This document shows positions 33,653 through 45,983 of a stretch of 64,000 bases of DNA, one piece after another. Numbering within the stretch: position 1 is the first letter of the stretch; each line of letters opens with the position of its first letter. Location of the stretch: positions 730,945-794,944 of the forward strand of contig NZ_LT965928.1 in assembly GCF_900239935.1 (NCBI RefSeq). Reading direction: 5' to 3'. Both the position numbers and the translations under genes were made by a program. This DNA comes from Pseudoalteromonas carrageenovora IAM 12662. Its GTDB lineage: Bacteria; Pseudomonadota; Gammaproteobacteria; Enterobacterales; Alteromonadaceae. Under the pieces are notes generated by a model that searched no databases, was not told where the DNA came from, and was given only the letters and a program-made list of their open reading frames with translations.

Positions 33653-34798
33653 ATGAAATTTAGCTACGTAAATCCAACACTTATTCAGTTCGGCCAACAG
33701 CAAATTGCATCACTAACCGATTTGATCGCAAAAGATCAAAAAGTATTAGTAGTGTACGGCGGTGGTTCAATTAAAAAGAACGGCGTGTACGACCAAGTTG
33801 CAGCAGCACTTGAAGGCTTTGATTGGGTTGAGTTCTCAGGCGTTGGCGCTAACCCAACAATTGAAGTGTTAGACCAAGCAGTAAAAATTTGTAAAGAACA
33901 AGATATCGACTTCGTATTAGGTGTAGGCGGCGGTTCAGTAATTGACGGCGTTAAATACATTGCAGCATCTGCAGTTTATGATGGCGAAGGTTGGGATATA
34001 CCTACTGGTAAGCATATTATTACTAGCGCATTACCAATCGGCGCAATATTAACATTACCTGCAACGGGTTCTGAGTCTAATCAAAATTCAGTTGTGAGCA
34101 AAGAAGCAACGAAGCAAAAACTACCGTTTGCATCACCAGAAGTACTGCCTAAATTTGCGATTATGGACCCTGATGTAATGAAAACATTACCGCAGCGCCA
34201 ACTTGTAAATGGTTTAGTAGATGCATGGGTTCATACCTGTGAGCAGTACCTTACATTCCCTGAAACAGCATTGGTTCAAGAAGGTTACGCAGAGGCACTT
34301 TTAAGAACGCTTAAAACGCTGGGCGATAACTTTGAAAACCAAGACGATGCATGGCGTGCAAACCTTATGTGGGCAGCAAACCAAGCACTTAATGGTTTAA
34401 TTGGTTCTGGCGTATCACAAGATTGGGCAACACACATGATTGGCCATGAGCTTACAGCTGCTTACGGTGTTGACCATGCACGTTCACTTGCTATTGTTCA
34501 GCCTTCTTTATTACGTAACCAATTTGCAGTTAAAAAAGCGAAGCTAGAGCAAATGGGTAAAAACGTATTTGGTCTTGCGCAATCGGATGATTTAGCAGAG
34601 CAAACAATTCAAGCAATTGAAGCGTTTTACCACAGCTTAGATGTTGCCACTGTGCTTACTGAACATGGCGATGACAAAGCCGCCGCTATTGACAATATTA
34701 TTGGTAAACTTGAAGCGCATGGCATGCTAGCACTTGGTGAAAACCAAGCAATTACGCTAAAAGAAAGCCGCGAAATTTTAGAACAAGCTGTTGCTTAA
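33653..34798 (+). CDS. yqhD: NADPH-dependent aldehyde reductase, iron-containing alcohol dehydrogenase family (YqhD)
   Basis: 381 residues, near E. coli YqhD in length. Cofactor loop VYGGGS (about 34-39) and GVGGGSVIDG (about 91-100). Metal ligands by pattern are Asp190 and His194 (VDAWVHTCEQ), His265 (MIGHELTA) and His275 (VDHARS). TLPATGSESN and LNGLIGSGVSQDWATHM match YqhD closely. It reduces short-chain and toxic aldehydes (for example glyoxal- or lipid-peroxide-derived) with NADPH in the cytoplasm. AGGAG lies 8 nt before the ATG. The divergent YqhC-like regulator and a downstream DoxX gene suggest an aldehyde/redox stress locus. Confidence 0.9.
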   Translation: MKFSYVNPTLIQFGQQQIASLTDLIAKDQKVLVVYGGGSIKKNGVYDQVAAALEGFDWVEFSGVGANPTIEVLDQAVKICKEQDIDFVLGVGGGSVIDGVKYIAASAVYDGEGWDIPTGKHIITSALPIGAILTLPATGSESNQNSVVSKEATKQKLPFASPEVLPKFAIMDPDVMKTLPQRQLVNGLVDAWVHTCEQYLTFPETALVQEGYAEALLRTLKTLGDNFENQDDAWRANLMWAANQALNGLIGSGVSQDWATHMIGHELTAAYGVDHARSLAIVQPSLLRNQFAVKKAKLEQMGKNVFGLAQSDDLAEQTIQAIEAFYHSLDVATVLTEHGDDKAAAIDNIIGKLEAHGMLALGENQAITLKESREILEQAVA

Positions 34799-34821
34799 TC
34801 ACTTTTAAGTAACTTAAAACT

Positions 34822-34856
34822 AAAAGCCGCTAACGTTTAACGTTAGCGGCTTTTTT
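34822..34856 (+). terminator. Intrinsic terminator of yqhD
   Basis: 14-bp stem AAAAGCCGCTAACG/CGTTAGCGGCTTTT with a 5-nt loop and a T tract. Confidence 0.92.
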
Positions 34857-34863
34857 GTGACTT

Positions 34864-35025
34864 ATACCAATCCGCAATAATACTTATTCATTTTGCGGGG
34901 CTAAACGTATCGCTATCTGCGTTAAAAAATTCTCATTTAGAACAACTAAATAGCAAATTTTTTGCCTGGTTATCAACACGTTTTTCCATCCTCAAAATAG
35001 ATCACCTAATTAAGCGAATTGGTAT
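34864..35025. repeat. 162-bp interspersed repeat with terminal inverted repeats, copy A (MITE-like)
   Basis: It begins ATACCAATCCGC and ends GCGAATTGGTAT, so the 12-bp ends are inverted repeats with one mismatch. It is the same length as the copy at 53362-53523 and nearly identical throughout; shared blocks include GCTATCTGCGTTAAAAAATT and CTCATTTAGAACAACTAAAT. There is no coding capacity. The 359-bp gap 34799-35157 holds only the yqhD terminator, this repeat and the doxX promoter region. Confidence 0.85.
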
Positions 35026-35157
35026 TAAATAAATTAAAAACACAACGTTTATAATTAACCAATAATATCGGTATTAATGTTTTAAAATGATGATAGTAAA
35101 CTGTGTTCATCGGTTAGCAAAACTAACACCTTATAAATTTACACAGGATAAAAACTC

Positions 35158-35604
35158 ATGACACTACTACAAAAAATATTAAACTCTAAAGCTGGCGCTG
35201 CAGCACTTATTTTACGTGTACCAGTCGGGTTAATTTTAGCAGCGCACGGCGCGCAAAAATTATTTGCTTGGTTTGGCGGTTACGGCCTTGAAGGCACAGG
35301 GCAGTGGATGGCAAGTATTGGCTTAGATCCTGGATACTGGTTAGCTTTAATGGCAGGCAGCGCTGAATTTTTTGGCGGCATTGCATTAGCACTTGGTTTA
35401 TTAACACGCCCAGCAGCCCTAGTTACGGCGTTTACAATGTTGATTGCAATATTTAGTGTACACATTAACAATGGTTTATTTATGGCTAACAACGGTTACG
35501 AATACGCACTTACTTTATTAGTTGCAACTGCAGCGCTTGCTATTCAAGGTGCAGGTAGCTTTTCGGTTGATAGTGTTATTGCTAAAAAGCTAGCTGATAA
35601 ATAG
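35158..35604 (+). CDS. DoxX family membrane protein
   Basis: 148 residues, four transmembrane helices. The DoxX signature is clear: RVPVGLILAAHGAQKLFAWFGG in helix 1, then LGLLTRPAALVTAFTMLIAI. DoxX proteins are often linked to oxidative or thiol/aldehyde stress, and some take part in quinone or sulfur redox. AGGA lies 9 nt before the ATG. It sits downstream of yqhD but has its own upstream region beyond a terminator and the 162-bp repeat. Confidence 0.9.
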   Translation: MTLLQKILNSKAGAAALILRVPVGLILAAHGAQKLFAWFGGYGLEGTGQWMASIGLDPGYWLALMAGSAEFFGGIALALGLLTRPAALVTAFTMLIAIFSVHINNGLFMANNGYEYALTLLVATAALAIQGAGSFSVDSVIAKKLADK

Positions 35605-35624
35605 CGGCAGGAATTTATAATAAA

Positions 35625-35655
35625 AAAAATAGCGGCTAATTTAGCCGCTATTTTT
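35625..35655. terminator. Bidirectional terminator between doxX and lacZ
   Basis: Stem AAAAATAGCGGC/GCCGCTATTTTT with a 7-nt loop. It is symmetric with A/T tracts between converging genes. Confidence 0.9.
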
Positions 35656-35673
35656 GTATGGGTTAGTGCTAAG

Positions 35674-38817
<3,144 letters not shown>

Positions 38818-38884
38818 CTAAAATAATGCCTTGAGGTTATGCTTAAAGCTCTCTTTTATTTATCCAAAACTATCATTTTAAATT

Positions 38885-39703
38885 ATGCGCAACACCATTA
38901 AAGATGTACTCGATATTGGCCCAGAGTGTACAGAGCGGTTTATTGATTTAAACACGCTTTCGCAAATGCCAAGCCTTGAAATAGAGCTGGCAGGTTGCTC
39001 AAATTTATTGGGTGACTATTGTGTTGCACGTACTAACCCGCTTGAACACACTCTTTTTTATACTTTGGCTGGCCAGGGCTCGTTAAAAACCATTAATAAC
39101 CAATATGCACTGGCCGAAAATAGCTTAGCTATATTGCCAGCAAGGCAAAGTTTTGAGGTTAAAATAGCGAGCGAAAAATGGGATGTTATTTGGCTAAACC
39201 TTGCAAACACTAAACGTTGGCAACATTTAAATTTAGCGCACGCTAAAGTATTAACTAATCAGCAGTTAGCGCCATTACATTTAGCGATGGAGCTTTTATA
39301 CAGCGAGGGAAACGCTACTTTGCGCGAAGGCGTAATGCCTATTTTAAGCCACTATTTAAACACTACGCTTCAAAGCGAGCCGCAAATAGGCGGGCAAAAC
39401 AGATTAACCAGCTTGTTTTTAGAAGTAGAAGAGCGCCTGCAATTTGATTGGACAATAGAAGCTATGTGCGAACAAGTACATTACTCAGCACCGCATTTAC
39501 ACAGGTTATGCCAAGCGCAATTTGGTAAAAGCCCAATGCAGCAGCTTATTTACTTACGTATTAAACGGGCTAAAAACTTGCTACTAAATACCCGCTGGCC
39601 TGTTGCCCATATTGCCGCTTACGTGGGGTATCCTAATATATTTAATTTTTCAAAACGGTTTAAAAAATCAGTGGGTGTATCACCAAGTGAATTTAGAAAA
39701 TAA
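38885..39703 (+). CDS. AraC-family regulator divergent from lacZ
   Basis: 272 residues. An N-terminal cupin-like sugar-binding domain (about 30-140; EHTLFYTLAGQGSLKTINNQ, AILPARQSFEVKI) and a C-terminal AraC HTH pair (about 170-270; VHYSAPHLHRLCQAQFGKSP and GYPNIFNFSKRFKKSVGVSP). The architecture matches sugar-responsive activators such as RhaS/MelR/RafR types. The 112-bp shared upstream region with lacZ makes control of lacZ by a galactoside or derivative the likeliest role. Confidence 0.85.
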   Translation: MRNTIKDVLDIGPECTERFIDLNTLSQMPSLEIELAGCSNLLGDYCVARTNPLEHTLFYTLAGQGSLKTINNQYALAENSLAILPARQSFEVKIASEKWDVIWLNLANTKRWQHLNLAHAKVLTNQQLAPLHLAMELLYSEGNATLREGVMPILSHYLNTTLQSEPQIGGQNRLTSLFLEVEERLQFDWTIEAMCEQVHYSAPHLHRLCQAQFGKSPMQQLIYLRIKRAKNLLLNTRWPVAHIAAYVGYPNIFNFSKRFKKSVGVSPSEFRK

Positions 39704-39729
39704 CGTGAGCGGCTCTCTACATTTGAATA

Positions 39730-39759
39730 AATTTAAGGTATTGTGCGGTTTCTTAAATT
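39730..39759. promoter_or_regulatory. Inverted repeat upstream of the metal efflux operon
   Basis: AATTTAAG (39730-39737) and CTTAAATT (39752-39759) are perfect 8-bp arms with a 14-bp spacer, 25-54 bp before the first start. It is a candidate operator. The arms are AT-rich, so chance is possible. Confidence 0.35.
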
Positions 39760-39783
39760 GCATTTTATAGTTTTAGGTAATGG

Positions 39784-40092
39784 ATGCGCTCAAACTACTT
39801 TTTAGTCGTGATACTTTTAGTGCTTGTACACAGCTTTATTAGCTGTGATGCTGCTGCGTATCATTTACAAGAAGAAGTCGATCATGCTTCGCACGTTCAG
39901 TCTGTGGCCGATACAGACGATGAAGACGCGCAACCACCTACCGAAATTCATGCCCATCAGCATTGCCACTGTGGTTACTACAGTACACTAAATCACCCTA
40001 TAAACCCTGAGCAAAGCCAAGCAACTCAGCCTGCTTGCTACAATGGTTTAAATTACCCACCGGATGTTCCGCCACCCAATTTTTATAGCTAG
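39784..40092 (+). CDS. Small His/Cys-rich periplasmic protein, CzcI-like
   Basis: 102 residues. A hydrophobic leader (FLVVILLVLVHSFISCDAAA) is followed by an acidic segment and the cluster HAHQHCHCGYYS, suited to binding divalent metal. Size, signal, early CDAAA-like Cys and the His/Cys cluster resemble CzcI, the small metal-binding protein encoded before czcCBA in Cupriavidus. AGG precedes the ATG at 39784. It heads the efflux operon, so it probably buffers or reports periplasmic zinc, cobalt or cadmium. Confidence 0.65.
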   Translation: MRSNYFLVVILLVLVHSFISCDAAAYHLQEEVDHASHVQSVADTDDEDAQPPTEIHAHQHCHCGYYSTLNHPINPEQSQATQPACYNGLNYPPDVPPPNFYS

Positions 40093-40240
40093 TTTTTAAT
40101 TTTAAACACTTTGTATATAACTGCCTGCGCCTGTGCGCTACAAGGCTAATTATGTACATATTTAGGTTGCTTAATCGCGCTTGTTTTTAAAATAGGCATA
40201 GTGATTAAGCCAACTCTGTTTGTTAAAACGGATATGCTAT

Positions 40241-41503
40241 ATGAACAAAAAACTACTTATGCTGGTGGCGCTACTGTGTGCACTACCAACACTGAGCGCT
40301 TTGGCAAAAAGCGAGCCTCAAAACGTATTAACGCTAAAGCAAGCGCTTAAAAATACTGAGCAGCAAAACTTACAGCTTAAACGCTACCCGTACCATCAAA
40401 AAATATTAACCGCGCTTAAAAGCCAAGCCGCGCTTTCACCTAACCCTGAGCTGAGCTTTGAAGCTGAAAACTTTTTAGGAACTCATGGCTCTCATGCGTT
40501 TTCGGGGGCGCAGTACACGCTGGCTTTAAGCCAGTTAATTGAGCTTGGCGATAAACGCCAAAATCGTATTAATTACGCTACTGCAAATATAAAAGCGCAA
40601 ACAATTGAGTATAAAAATACTCGGTTAGCACTTTTAGCAACCACCGCTGAGCGTTATTACCAAGTACTAAAATTTCAGGCGTTAATTGCGTTAAACAGTG
40701 AGCGTAAAAACACTGTTAAGCAGGCACTGAACGCAATTGAAAAACGCGCTAAAGCCGGTGCGGTCTCAAGTGCTGATGTAACCCGCATGCGTTATGCATT
40801 AAGCCAAGTCGATTTAAATACGGCCATGCTACAAAGTGAGTTTGAGCGCTCTCGCTTAGCACTCAATGAGCTTTGGCAAGAGGTGAAAGTGAGTGATTAC
40901 TATGCGGGCGATTTATCACAAATAGCAGCTATTAAAAGTGAGGCGGCGTTACTTGATATGATAAATACAGCGCCTGAATTTGCACTGCTACAGCAGCAAT
41001 ATATGCAAAAAACGGCTAATTTAGCGCTGCAACGCTCCAGCGGTCAAAGCGATTTAACCTTGGGTGGTGGCGTGCGATATAACCAGCAAACTGATGCCAG
41101 CTCATTTGTGTTTTCGTTTTCAATGCCGCTGCAATTAAGTAATGCTAATGGCGGTAATATTGAGGCGGCGCATCATCAACTTGCGCTACTTAATGAGCAA
41201 CAAGGGCAATTACGTATTCAGTTACGTAAGCAAATACGCACGCTCTATGCGTATTACCAAGGTAAAGCGGCGCAAGCGCAGCTTTTAACACTGCAGGTTA
41301 TTCCACAAGCGCAAACGCTTATAAAACAAAGTTTAAAAAGCTATCAACAAGGACAAATATCGGTATTGCAATTACTCGACGCACAGCAAGCTTTATTTGA
41401 TTCTAAACGCGCACTTATCACAACGCATAGCGAGCTATACCAAGTGCTCCTTACCCTTGAGCGTTTAACTGGCCAACCTTTAATTGAGACTCATCAATCA
41501 TGA
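40241..41503 (+). CDS. CzcC-type outer-membrane channel of heavy-metal efflux
   Basis: 420 residues from the ATG; the frame opens seven codons earlier only with a TTG. Signal peptide NKKLLMLVALLCALPTLSALA. It has the TolC-like double repeat with long coiled helices (IEKRAKAGAVSSADVTRMRY and LKSYQQGQISVLQLLDAQQ). It has no lipobox, unlike the channel at 6838-8199. It forms the outer-membrane exit of the tripartite system. The stop overlaps the adaptor start (ATGA). Confidence 0.88.
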   Translation: MNKKLLMLVALLCALPTLSALAKSEPQNVLTLKQALKNTEQQNLQLKRYPYHQKILTALKSQAALSPNPELSFEAENFLGTHGSHAFSGAQYTLALSQLIELGDKRQNRINYATANIKAQTIEYKNTRLALLATTAERYYQVLKFQALIALNSERKNTVKQALNAIEKRAKAGAVSSADVTRMRYALSQVDLNTAMLQSEFERSRLALNELWQEVKVSDYYAGDLSQIAAIKSEAALLDMINTAPEFALLQQQYMQKTANLALQRSSGQSDLTLGGGVRYNQQTDASSFVFSFSMPLQLSNANGGNIEAAHHQLALLNEQQGQLRIQLRKQIRTLYAYYQGKAAQAQLLTLQVIPQAQTLIKQSLKSYQQGQISVLQLLDAQQALFDSKRALITTHSELYQVLLTLERLTGQPLIETHQS

Positions 41504-42759
41504 ATAAAACTCTTATCGCATTATTAATTACGCAATTACTTACACTCCCATTTTTGAGTAGCATGGCTATGGCATCTGATGACAACCACGAAGAAAGTCA
41601 TGGTGACAGCCACGAACAAGGTCATAAAGACGAACACACACAAAAAGGCCCGCATGGCGGCTTTTTACTAACCAATAACACGCTTAATTTAGAGCTTAAA
41701 TTAACCCAGTTTGCAGGTAATACCGAGCTGCGAATATATGGGTTTAATAACAATAAAGCCGTTGATATAAATCAGCTAGACGTAACCGTAAACGTGCAGC
41801 GTTTAAGCGAAGCGCCACAGCTTATTCGCTTTAAAGCTGAAAATGACTATTTAGTAAGTACCGTGAGCGTAAACGAGCCGCATTCTTTTAAGCTTGATGT
41901 AATGGCTCGCTATAAAGGCGCTGAAATAAATTATCATTATGAGCAAGAAGAAGGGCGTACAACGCTAAGCGAGAAAGCAGTTGAACGCGCTGGTATTAAA
42001 ACTGACATTGCAAAAGCAGGTAGCGTTGAGCTAACCGATACTTTATTTGGTGTTATAGCACCCACTGCGCAGAGCACCGTTGAAGTAATGGCGCCTTATA
42101 CCGGCTTAGTTAACGATATTTTTGTAAGCATTGGTCAAAACGTTAAAAAAGGCGAGAAGCTTGCCAGTATAACTAACCGCGAAACCCTACAAAATTACAC
42201 CATAAAAAGCCCAATTACAGGCGTTATTACCGAGCAATATTTAAAGCGCGGCGAGCTTGCCAGTAGCGCGCTAATGCAAATAGTAAACCTTGAAACCGTA
42301 TGGGTTGAGTTGTCGGCCTTTCCCGATAACATTGAAAAGCTTGCCATAGGGCAAAGCGCCACAGTGTATGACTTACATCATCATTTAAATGCCCAAGGTG
42401 AGGTGTTTTACATAGCCCCAATGATGAGTGGTGGGCACATTGCACGTGCGCGAATCGAGCTTAAAAACCCTGATGGCCATTGGCGACCAGGTATGCATGT
42501 TAATAGCGACATTAGTACTGTAAAAGTAGATGCGGCTGTACGCGTCAAAGCGATTGCTATTCAAGAATTTAACGGCAAACCTAGCGTGTTTATAAAAAGT
42601 GGCAATGTGTTTGAAGTACGCCCAGTAAAACTCGGTGCTAAAAACAGCGAATGGGTAGAAGTGCTTGAAGGGCTTTCGCCAAACAGTGAGTACGTAACTG
42701 AGAACAGTTATGTAATTAAAGCCGATATTTTAAAAAGCGGCGCAAGTCACTCTCACTAG
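41500..42759 (+). CDS. CzcB-type periplasmic adaptor with His-rich N-terminus
   Basis: 419 residues. A signal peptide is followed by an unusually His/Asp/Glu-rich segment (about 25-52; ten His in about 30 residues), then GPHGGFLLTNN, a motif common in CzcB proteins. Lipoyl halves (APYTGLVNDIFVSIGQNVKKG and IKSPITGVITEQYLKRGELA) and barrel and membrane-proximal domains follow. The His-rich tail may bind Zn2+, Co2+ or Cd2+ and hand it to the pump. It ends 8 bp before the pump gene. Confidence 0.88.
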   Translation: MNKTLIALLITQLLTLPFLSSMAMASDDNHEESHGDSHEQGHKDEHTQKGPHGGFLLTNNTLNLELKLTQFAGNTELRIYGFNNNKAVDINQLDVTVNVQRLSEAPQLIRFKAENDYLVSTVSVNEPHSFKLDVMARYKGAEINYHYEQEEGRTTLSEKAVERAGIKTDIAKAGSVELTDTLFGVIAPTAQSTVEVMAPYTGLVNDIFVSIGQNVKKGEKLASITNRETLQNYTIKSPITGVITEQYLKRGELASSALMQIVNLETVWVELSAFPDNIEKLAIGQSATVYDLHHHLNAQGEVFYIAPMMSGGHIARARIELKNPDGHWRPGMHVNSDISTVKVDAAVRVKAIAIQEFNGKPSVFIKSGNVFEVRPVKLGAKNSEWVEVLEGLSPNSEYVTENSYVIKADILKSGASHSH

Positions 42760-42767
42760 GAGGCAAC

Positions 42768-45700
42768 ATGATTAACTGGATAGTTTCGTTTGCGGTTAAG
42801 CGCCGAATGATGGTGCTTGCACTCACACTTTTATTTGCTGGGTTTGGCGTATACAACACACAAAATTTAGCCGTTGATGCCGTACCCGATATAACTAATG
42901 TGCAAGTGCAAATAAATACCAAAGCGCCGGGTTTTACCCCGCTTGAAGCCGAACAGCGTATTACGTATTTAATTGAAACTGCAATGGCGGGTATTCCTAG
43001 GCTTGATTACACCCGCTCGATTTCGCGTTATGGGCTTTCGCAAGTTACCGTTATTTTTAATGAAGGCACCGATATTTACTGGGCGCGCCAGCAAATATCA
43101 GAGCGCATACAAAGTATTAGATCAGATTTACCAGCCAATATTGAACCAAACTTAGGGCCAATTGCCAGCGGGCTAGGGGAGATTTTTACTTACTCTGTGC
43201 ATGCAAATAACGGTGCATTAAAAGACGATGGTACGCCATTTAACGCAGAAGATTTACGCACCCTGCAAGATTGGGTTATTCGCCCGCAGCTATTAAAAGT
43301 AAAAGGCGTAACCGAAATAAACAGCCAAGGGGGTTTTGAGCGCCAATATCAAGTAGCGCCCATGCCCGAAAAGCTATTGGCTTATAAGCTCACACTAAGT
43401 GATGTAATTACGGCACTTAAATTAAATAATAGTAACCAAGGTGCAGGGTTTATAGAGCGTTTTGACGGGCAATATTTAGTGCGCTCACCAGGGCAATTAA
43501 AAACCATTGATGATATAGCCAATACCGTGGTTGCTAAGCGCGATGATGCACCCGTTCGCATAAAGGATGTGGCTAACGTGCGTTTAGGTAAAGAGCTCAG
43601 AACCGGCGCTGCTACTTATAACGGTAAAGAAACCGTGCTTGGCACCGCCATGATGCTCATTGGCGAAAACAGCCGCGTAGTGGCAAAAGCCATGGCAGAT
43701 AAACTCAAAGATGTACAGCTAAGCTTGCCTGAAGGTGTTGTGGTTGAGGCTGTTTATGACCGTACAACCCTTGTTGATAAAACCATAGACACTGTAAAAA
43801 CGAACCTGTTTGAAGGCGCAGTGCTGGTGGTTGTTATTTTATTGCTACTACTGGGTAATGTAACTGGTGCATTGATTACGGCCATGGTTATTCCGCTTAG
43901 TATGTTATTTGCCATTACCGGTATGGTAGGTAATAGGGTGTCGGGTAACTTAATGAGCCTAGGCGCAATCGACTTTGGTTTAATTGTTGATGGCGCAGTA
44001 ATAGTAGTTGAAAACTGCTTAAGGCAACTTGGCCCTGCGCAACATAAGCATGGCAGGCTACTTACACTAAACGAGCGTTTAAGTGTGGTAACCGCCGCCA
44101 CTGAAGAAGTGTTTAGCCCAGCAGTATTTGGCATTTTAATTATTATGCTGGTGTATTTACCGCTGTTTGCATTAAGTGGTGTTGAGGGCAAAATGTTTCA
44201 GCCAATGGCGTTTGCAGTGGTTGCTGCATTAGTTGGCGCACTTATTTTTGCCGTTACCTTTGTACCTGCCGCTATTGCGGTATTCGTACGTGGCAAGGTG
44301 AGTGAAAGCGAAAATGCAGTTATGCGCGGTATTAAAAAAGGCTATAAACCGCTACTTGGTCTATCGCTTAAGTTACCGTGGGTGATGGTATGTATTGCGG
44401 GTATTTTAGTGATTGCACTTGGCTTTAAAGTTAAAAATATGGGCGCTGAGTTTTTACCGCAGCTTGATGAGGGCGATATAGCTATGCATGCGCTGCGCAT
44501 TACCGGCACCGGTATTGAGCAATCGGTAAAAATGCAAAAAGAGCTAGAGCAAGCCATTTTAGCTAAGCCTGAGGTGGCTAATGTATTTTCAAAAATTGGT
44601 ACGCCCGATGTAGCAAACGATCCTATGCCACCTAACGTTGCCGACACCTTTTTAATGTTAAAACCGCGCGAGCAATGGCCTAACGCCGCTTTAAGAAAAG
44701 AAGAACTGGTTAAGCAAATTCGCCATTTGGTAAATGAAGTACCAGGTAACAACTATGAGTTTACCCAACCAATAGAAATGCGCTTTAACGAGTTAATAGC
44801 TGGCGTGCGGGCCGATGTGGCAGTGCGTATTTACGGCGATGATTTATCAACATTAAAACAGTATGGCGAAAAAGCCACAGCCTTGGTGCAAAGCATTACT
44901 GGCGCAACCGATGTACGCCTTGAGCAAATGGAAGGCCTGCCTACGCTTTCGGTTACGCCGCTTCGCGACCACATGGCGCTGTTAGGTTTAACAGTAACTG
45001 ACATACAGCAAAGTGTAAGCGCTGCGGTAGGCGGTGTGCAAACTGGGCTTATTTATGAAGGCGATAAACGCTTTTCGTTATTAGTGCGTTTAGATGAGCG
45101 TTGGTCTAGCGATATAACACAGCTTGCACGTTTACCTGTTGCTGTACCAAAAAGTGCTAACCCCGACCTTGCATTTGTACCGCTTGGCGAAGTTGCAAAT
45201 ATTAGTATTGATAAAGGGCCTAATCAAATAAACCGCGAAAGCGGTAAGCGTAATGTTGTAGTAACTGCAAATGTAGAAGGGCGTGATTTAGCAAGCTTTG
45301 TAAGTGATGCACAAGCCGCCTTAAATTCAGATCTTAATTTACCAAGTGGTTATTGGATTGAATACGGCGGCACGTTTGAGCAGCTAGAATCAGCAAGTAA
45401 GCGGCTATCGCTGGTGGTGCCAGTTACTTTATTGCTTATATTTGGGCTACTTTACAGTGCGTTTAATTCACTGCGTGATTCGTTAATTATATTTAGCGGC
45501 GTACCACTTGCACTTACAGGTGGCGTGCTTGCGTTACTATTACGCGATATGCCGCTTTCAATATCAGCAGGCGTTGGCTTTATTGCGCTTAGCGGTGTAG
45601 CAGTATTAAATGGTGTGGTTATGCTGTCGTTTATTAAACAATTAAGAGCCGATGGGCTTAGTTTAATTGATGCGATACAAACCGGTGCGCTTTCGCGTCT

Positions 45701-45905
45701 GCGACCAGTACTAATGACGGCTTTAGTGGCGAGTTTAGGGTTTATTCCTATGGCTCTAAATACAGGCACCGGCGCTGAGCTACAAAGGCCGCTGGCAACG
45801 GTTGTGGTTGGTGGGATTATTTCATCAACTTTACTGACGCTATTAATACTGCCTGCGCTTTATAAATTAGTGCATGCAAAATTTACTAGGCATCAAGCTG
45901 CTTAG
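42768..45905 (+). CDS. czcA: Heavy-metal RND pump, CzcA family (Zn/Co/Cd-type)
   Basis: 1045 residues, with the full 12-helix RND layout. TM4 has DFGLIVDGAVIVVEN with Asp402, Asp408 and Glu415. These are the same residues, at the same numbers as I recall them, that are essential in Cupriavidus CzcA. This motif marks divalent-cation pumps (Zn2+, Co2+, Cd2+, perhaps Ni2+), and CusA copper/silver pumps lack it. The N-terminal VDAVPDITNVQVQI and GLGEIFTYSV are also typical HME-RND. It drives export by the proton gradient. Last gene of the operon, with a terminator 25 bp beyond the stop. Confidence 0.92.
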   Translation: MINWIVSFAVKRRMMVLALTLLFAGFGVYNTQNLAVDAVPDITNVQVQINTKAPGFTPLEAEQRITYLIETAMAGIPRLDYTRSISRYGLSQVTVIFNEGTDIYWARQQISERIQSIRSDLPANIEPNLGPIASGLGEIFTYSVHANNGALKDDGTPFNAEDLRTLQDWVIRPQLLKVKGVTEINSQGGFERQYQVAPMPEKLLAYKLTLSDVITALKLNNSNQGAGFIERFDGQYLVRSPGQLKTIDDIANTVVAKRDDAPVRIKDVANVRLGKELRTGAATYNGKETVLGTAMMLIGENSRVVAKAMADKLKDVQLSLPEGVVVEAVYDRTTLVDKTIDTVKTNLFEGAVLVVVILLLLLGNVTGALITAMVIPLSMLFAITGMVGNRVSGNLMSLGAIDFGLIVDGAVIVVENCLRQLGPAQHKHGRLLTLNERLSVVTAATEEVFSPAVFGILIIMLVYLPLFALSGVEGKMFQPMAFAVVAALVGALIFAVTFVPAAIAVFVRGKVSESENAVMRGIKKGYKPLLGLSLKLPWVMVCIAGILVIALGFKVKNMGAEFLPQLDEGDIAMHALRITGTGIEQSVKMQKELEQAILAKPEVANVFSKIGTPDVANDPMPPNVADTFLMLKPREQWPNAALRKEELVKQIRHLVNEVPGNNYEFTQPIEMRFNELIAGVRADVAVRIYGDDLSTLKQYGEKATALVQSITGATDVRLEQMEGLPTLSVTPLRDHMALLGLTVTDIQQSVSAAVGGVQTGLIYEGDKRFSLLVRLDERWSSDITQLARLPVAVPKSANPDLAFVPLGEVANISIDKGPNQINRESGKRNVVVTANVEGRDLASFVSDAQAALNSDLNLPSGYWIEYGGTFEQLESASKRLSLVVPVTLLLIFGLLYSAFNSLRDSLIIFSGVPLALTGGVLALLLRDMPLSISAGVGFIALSGVAVLNGVVMLSFIKQLRADGLSLIDAIQTGALSRLRPVLMTALVASLGFIPMALNTGTGAELQRPLATVVVGGIISSTLLTLLILPALYKLVHAKFTRHQAA

Positions 45906-45930
45906 CTAATTGCATCTTGTTAAGTAATGT

Positions 45931-45961
45931 AAAAAGCAGCTGTAATTACAGCTGCTTTTTT
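45931..45961. terminator. Bidirectional terminator after czcA
   Basis: 15-bp palindrome AAAAAGCAGCTGTAA/TTACAGCTGCTTTTT between converging genes. Confidence 0.9.
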
Positions 45962-45983
45962 GTTGTTAGGTAAACATTGCAGA

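Noticed and set aside
33653..34798. Assignment of the dehydrogenase as a general Fe-alcohol dehydrogenase (AdhB type)
   Set aside because: Motif order and spacing, and the divergent YqhC-like regulator, fit YqhD better.
40220..40222. TTG as start of the CzcC-type gene
   Set aside because: The ATG at 40241 starts a standard signal peptide with a GGAT-like site ahead.
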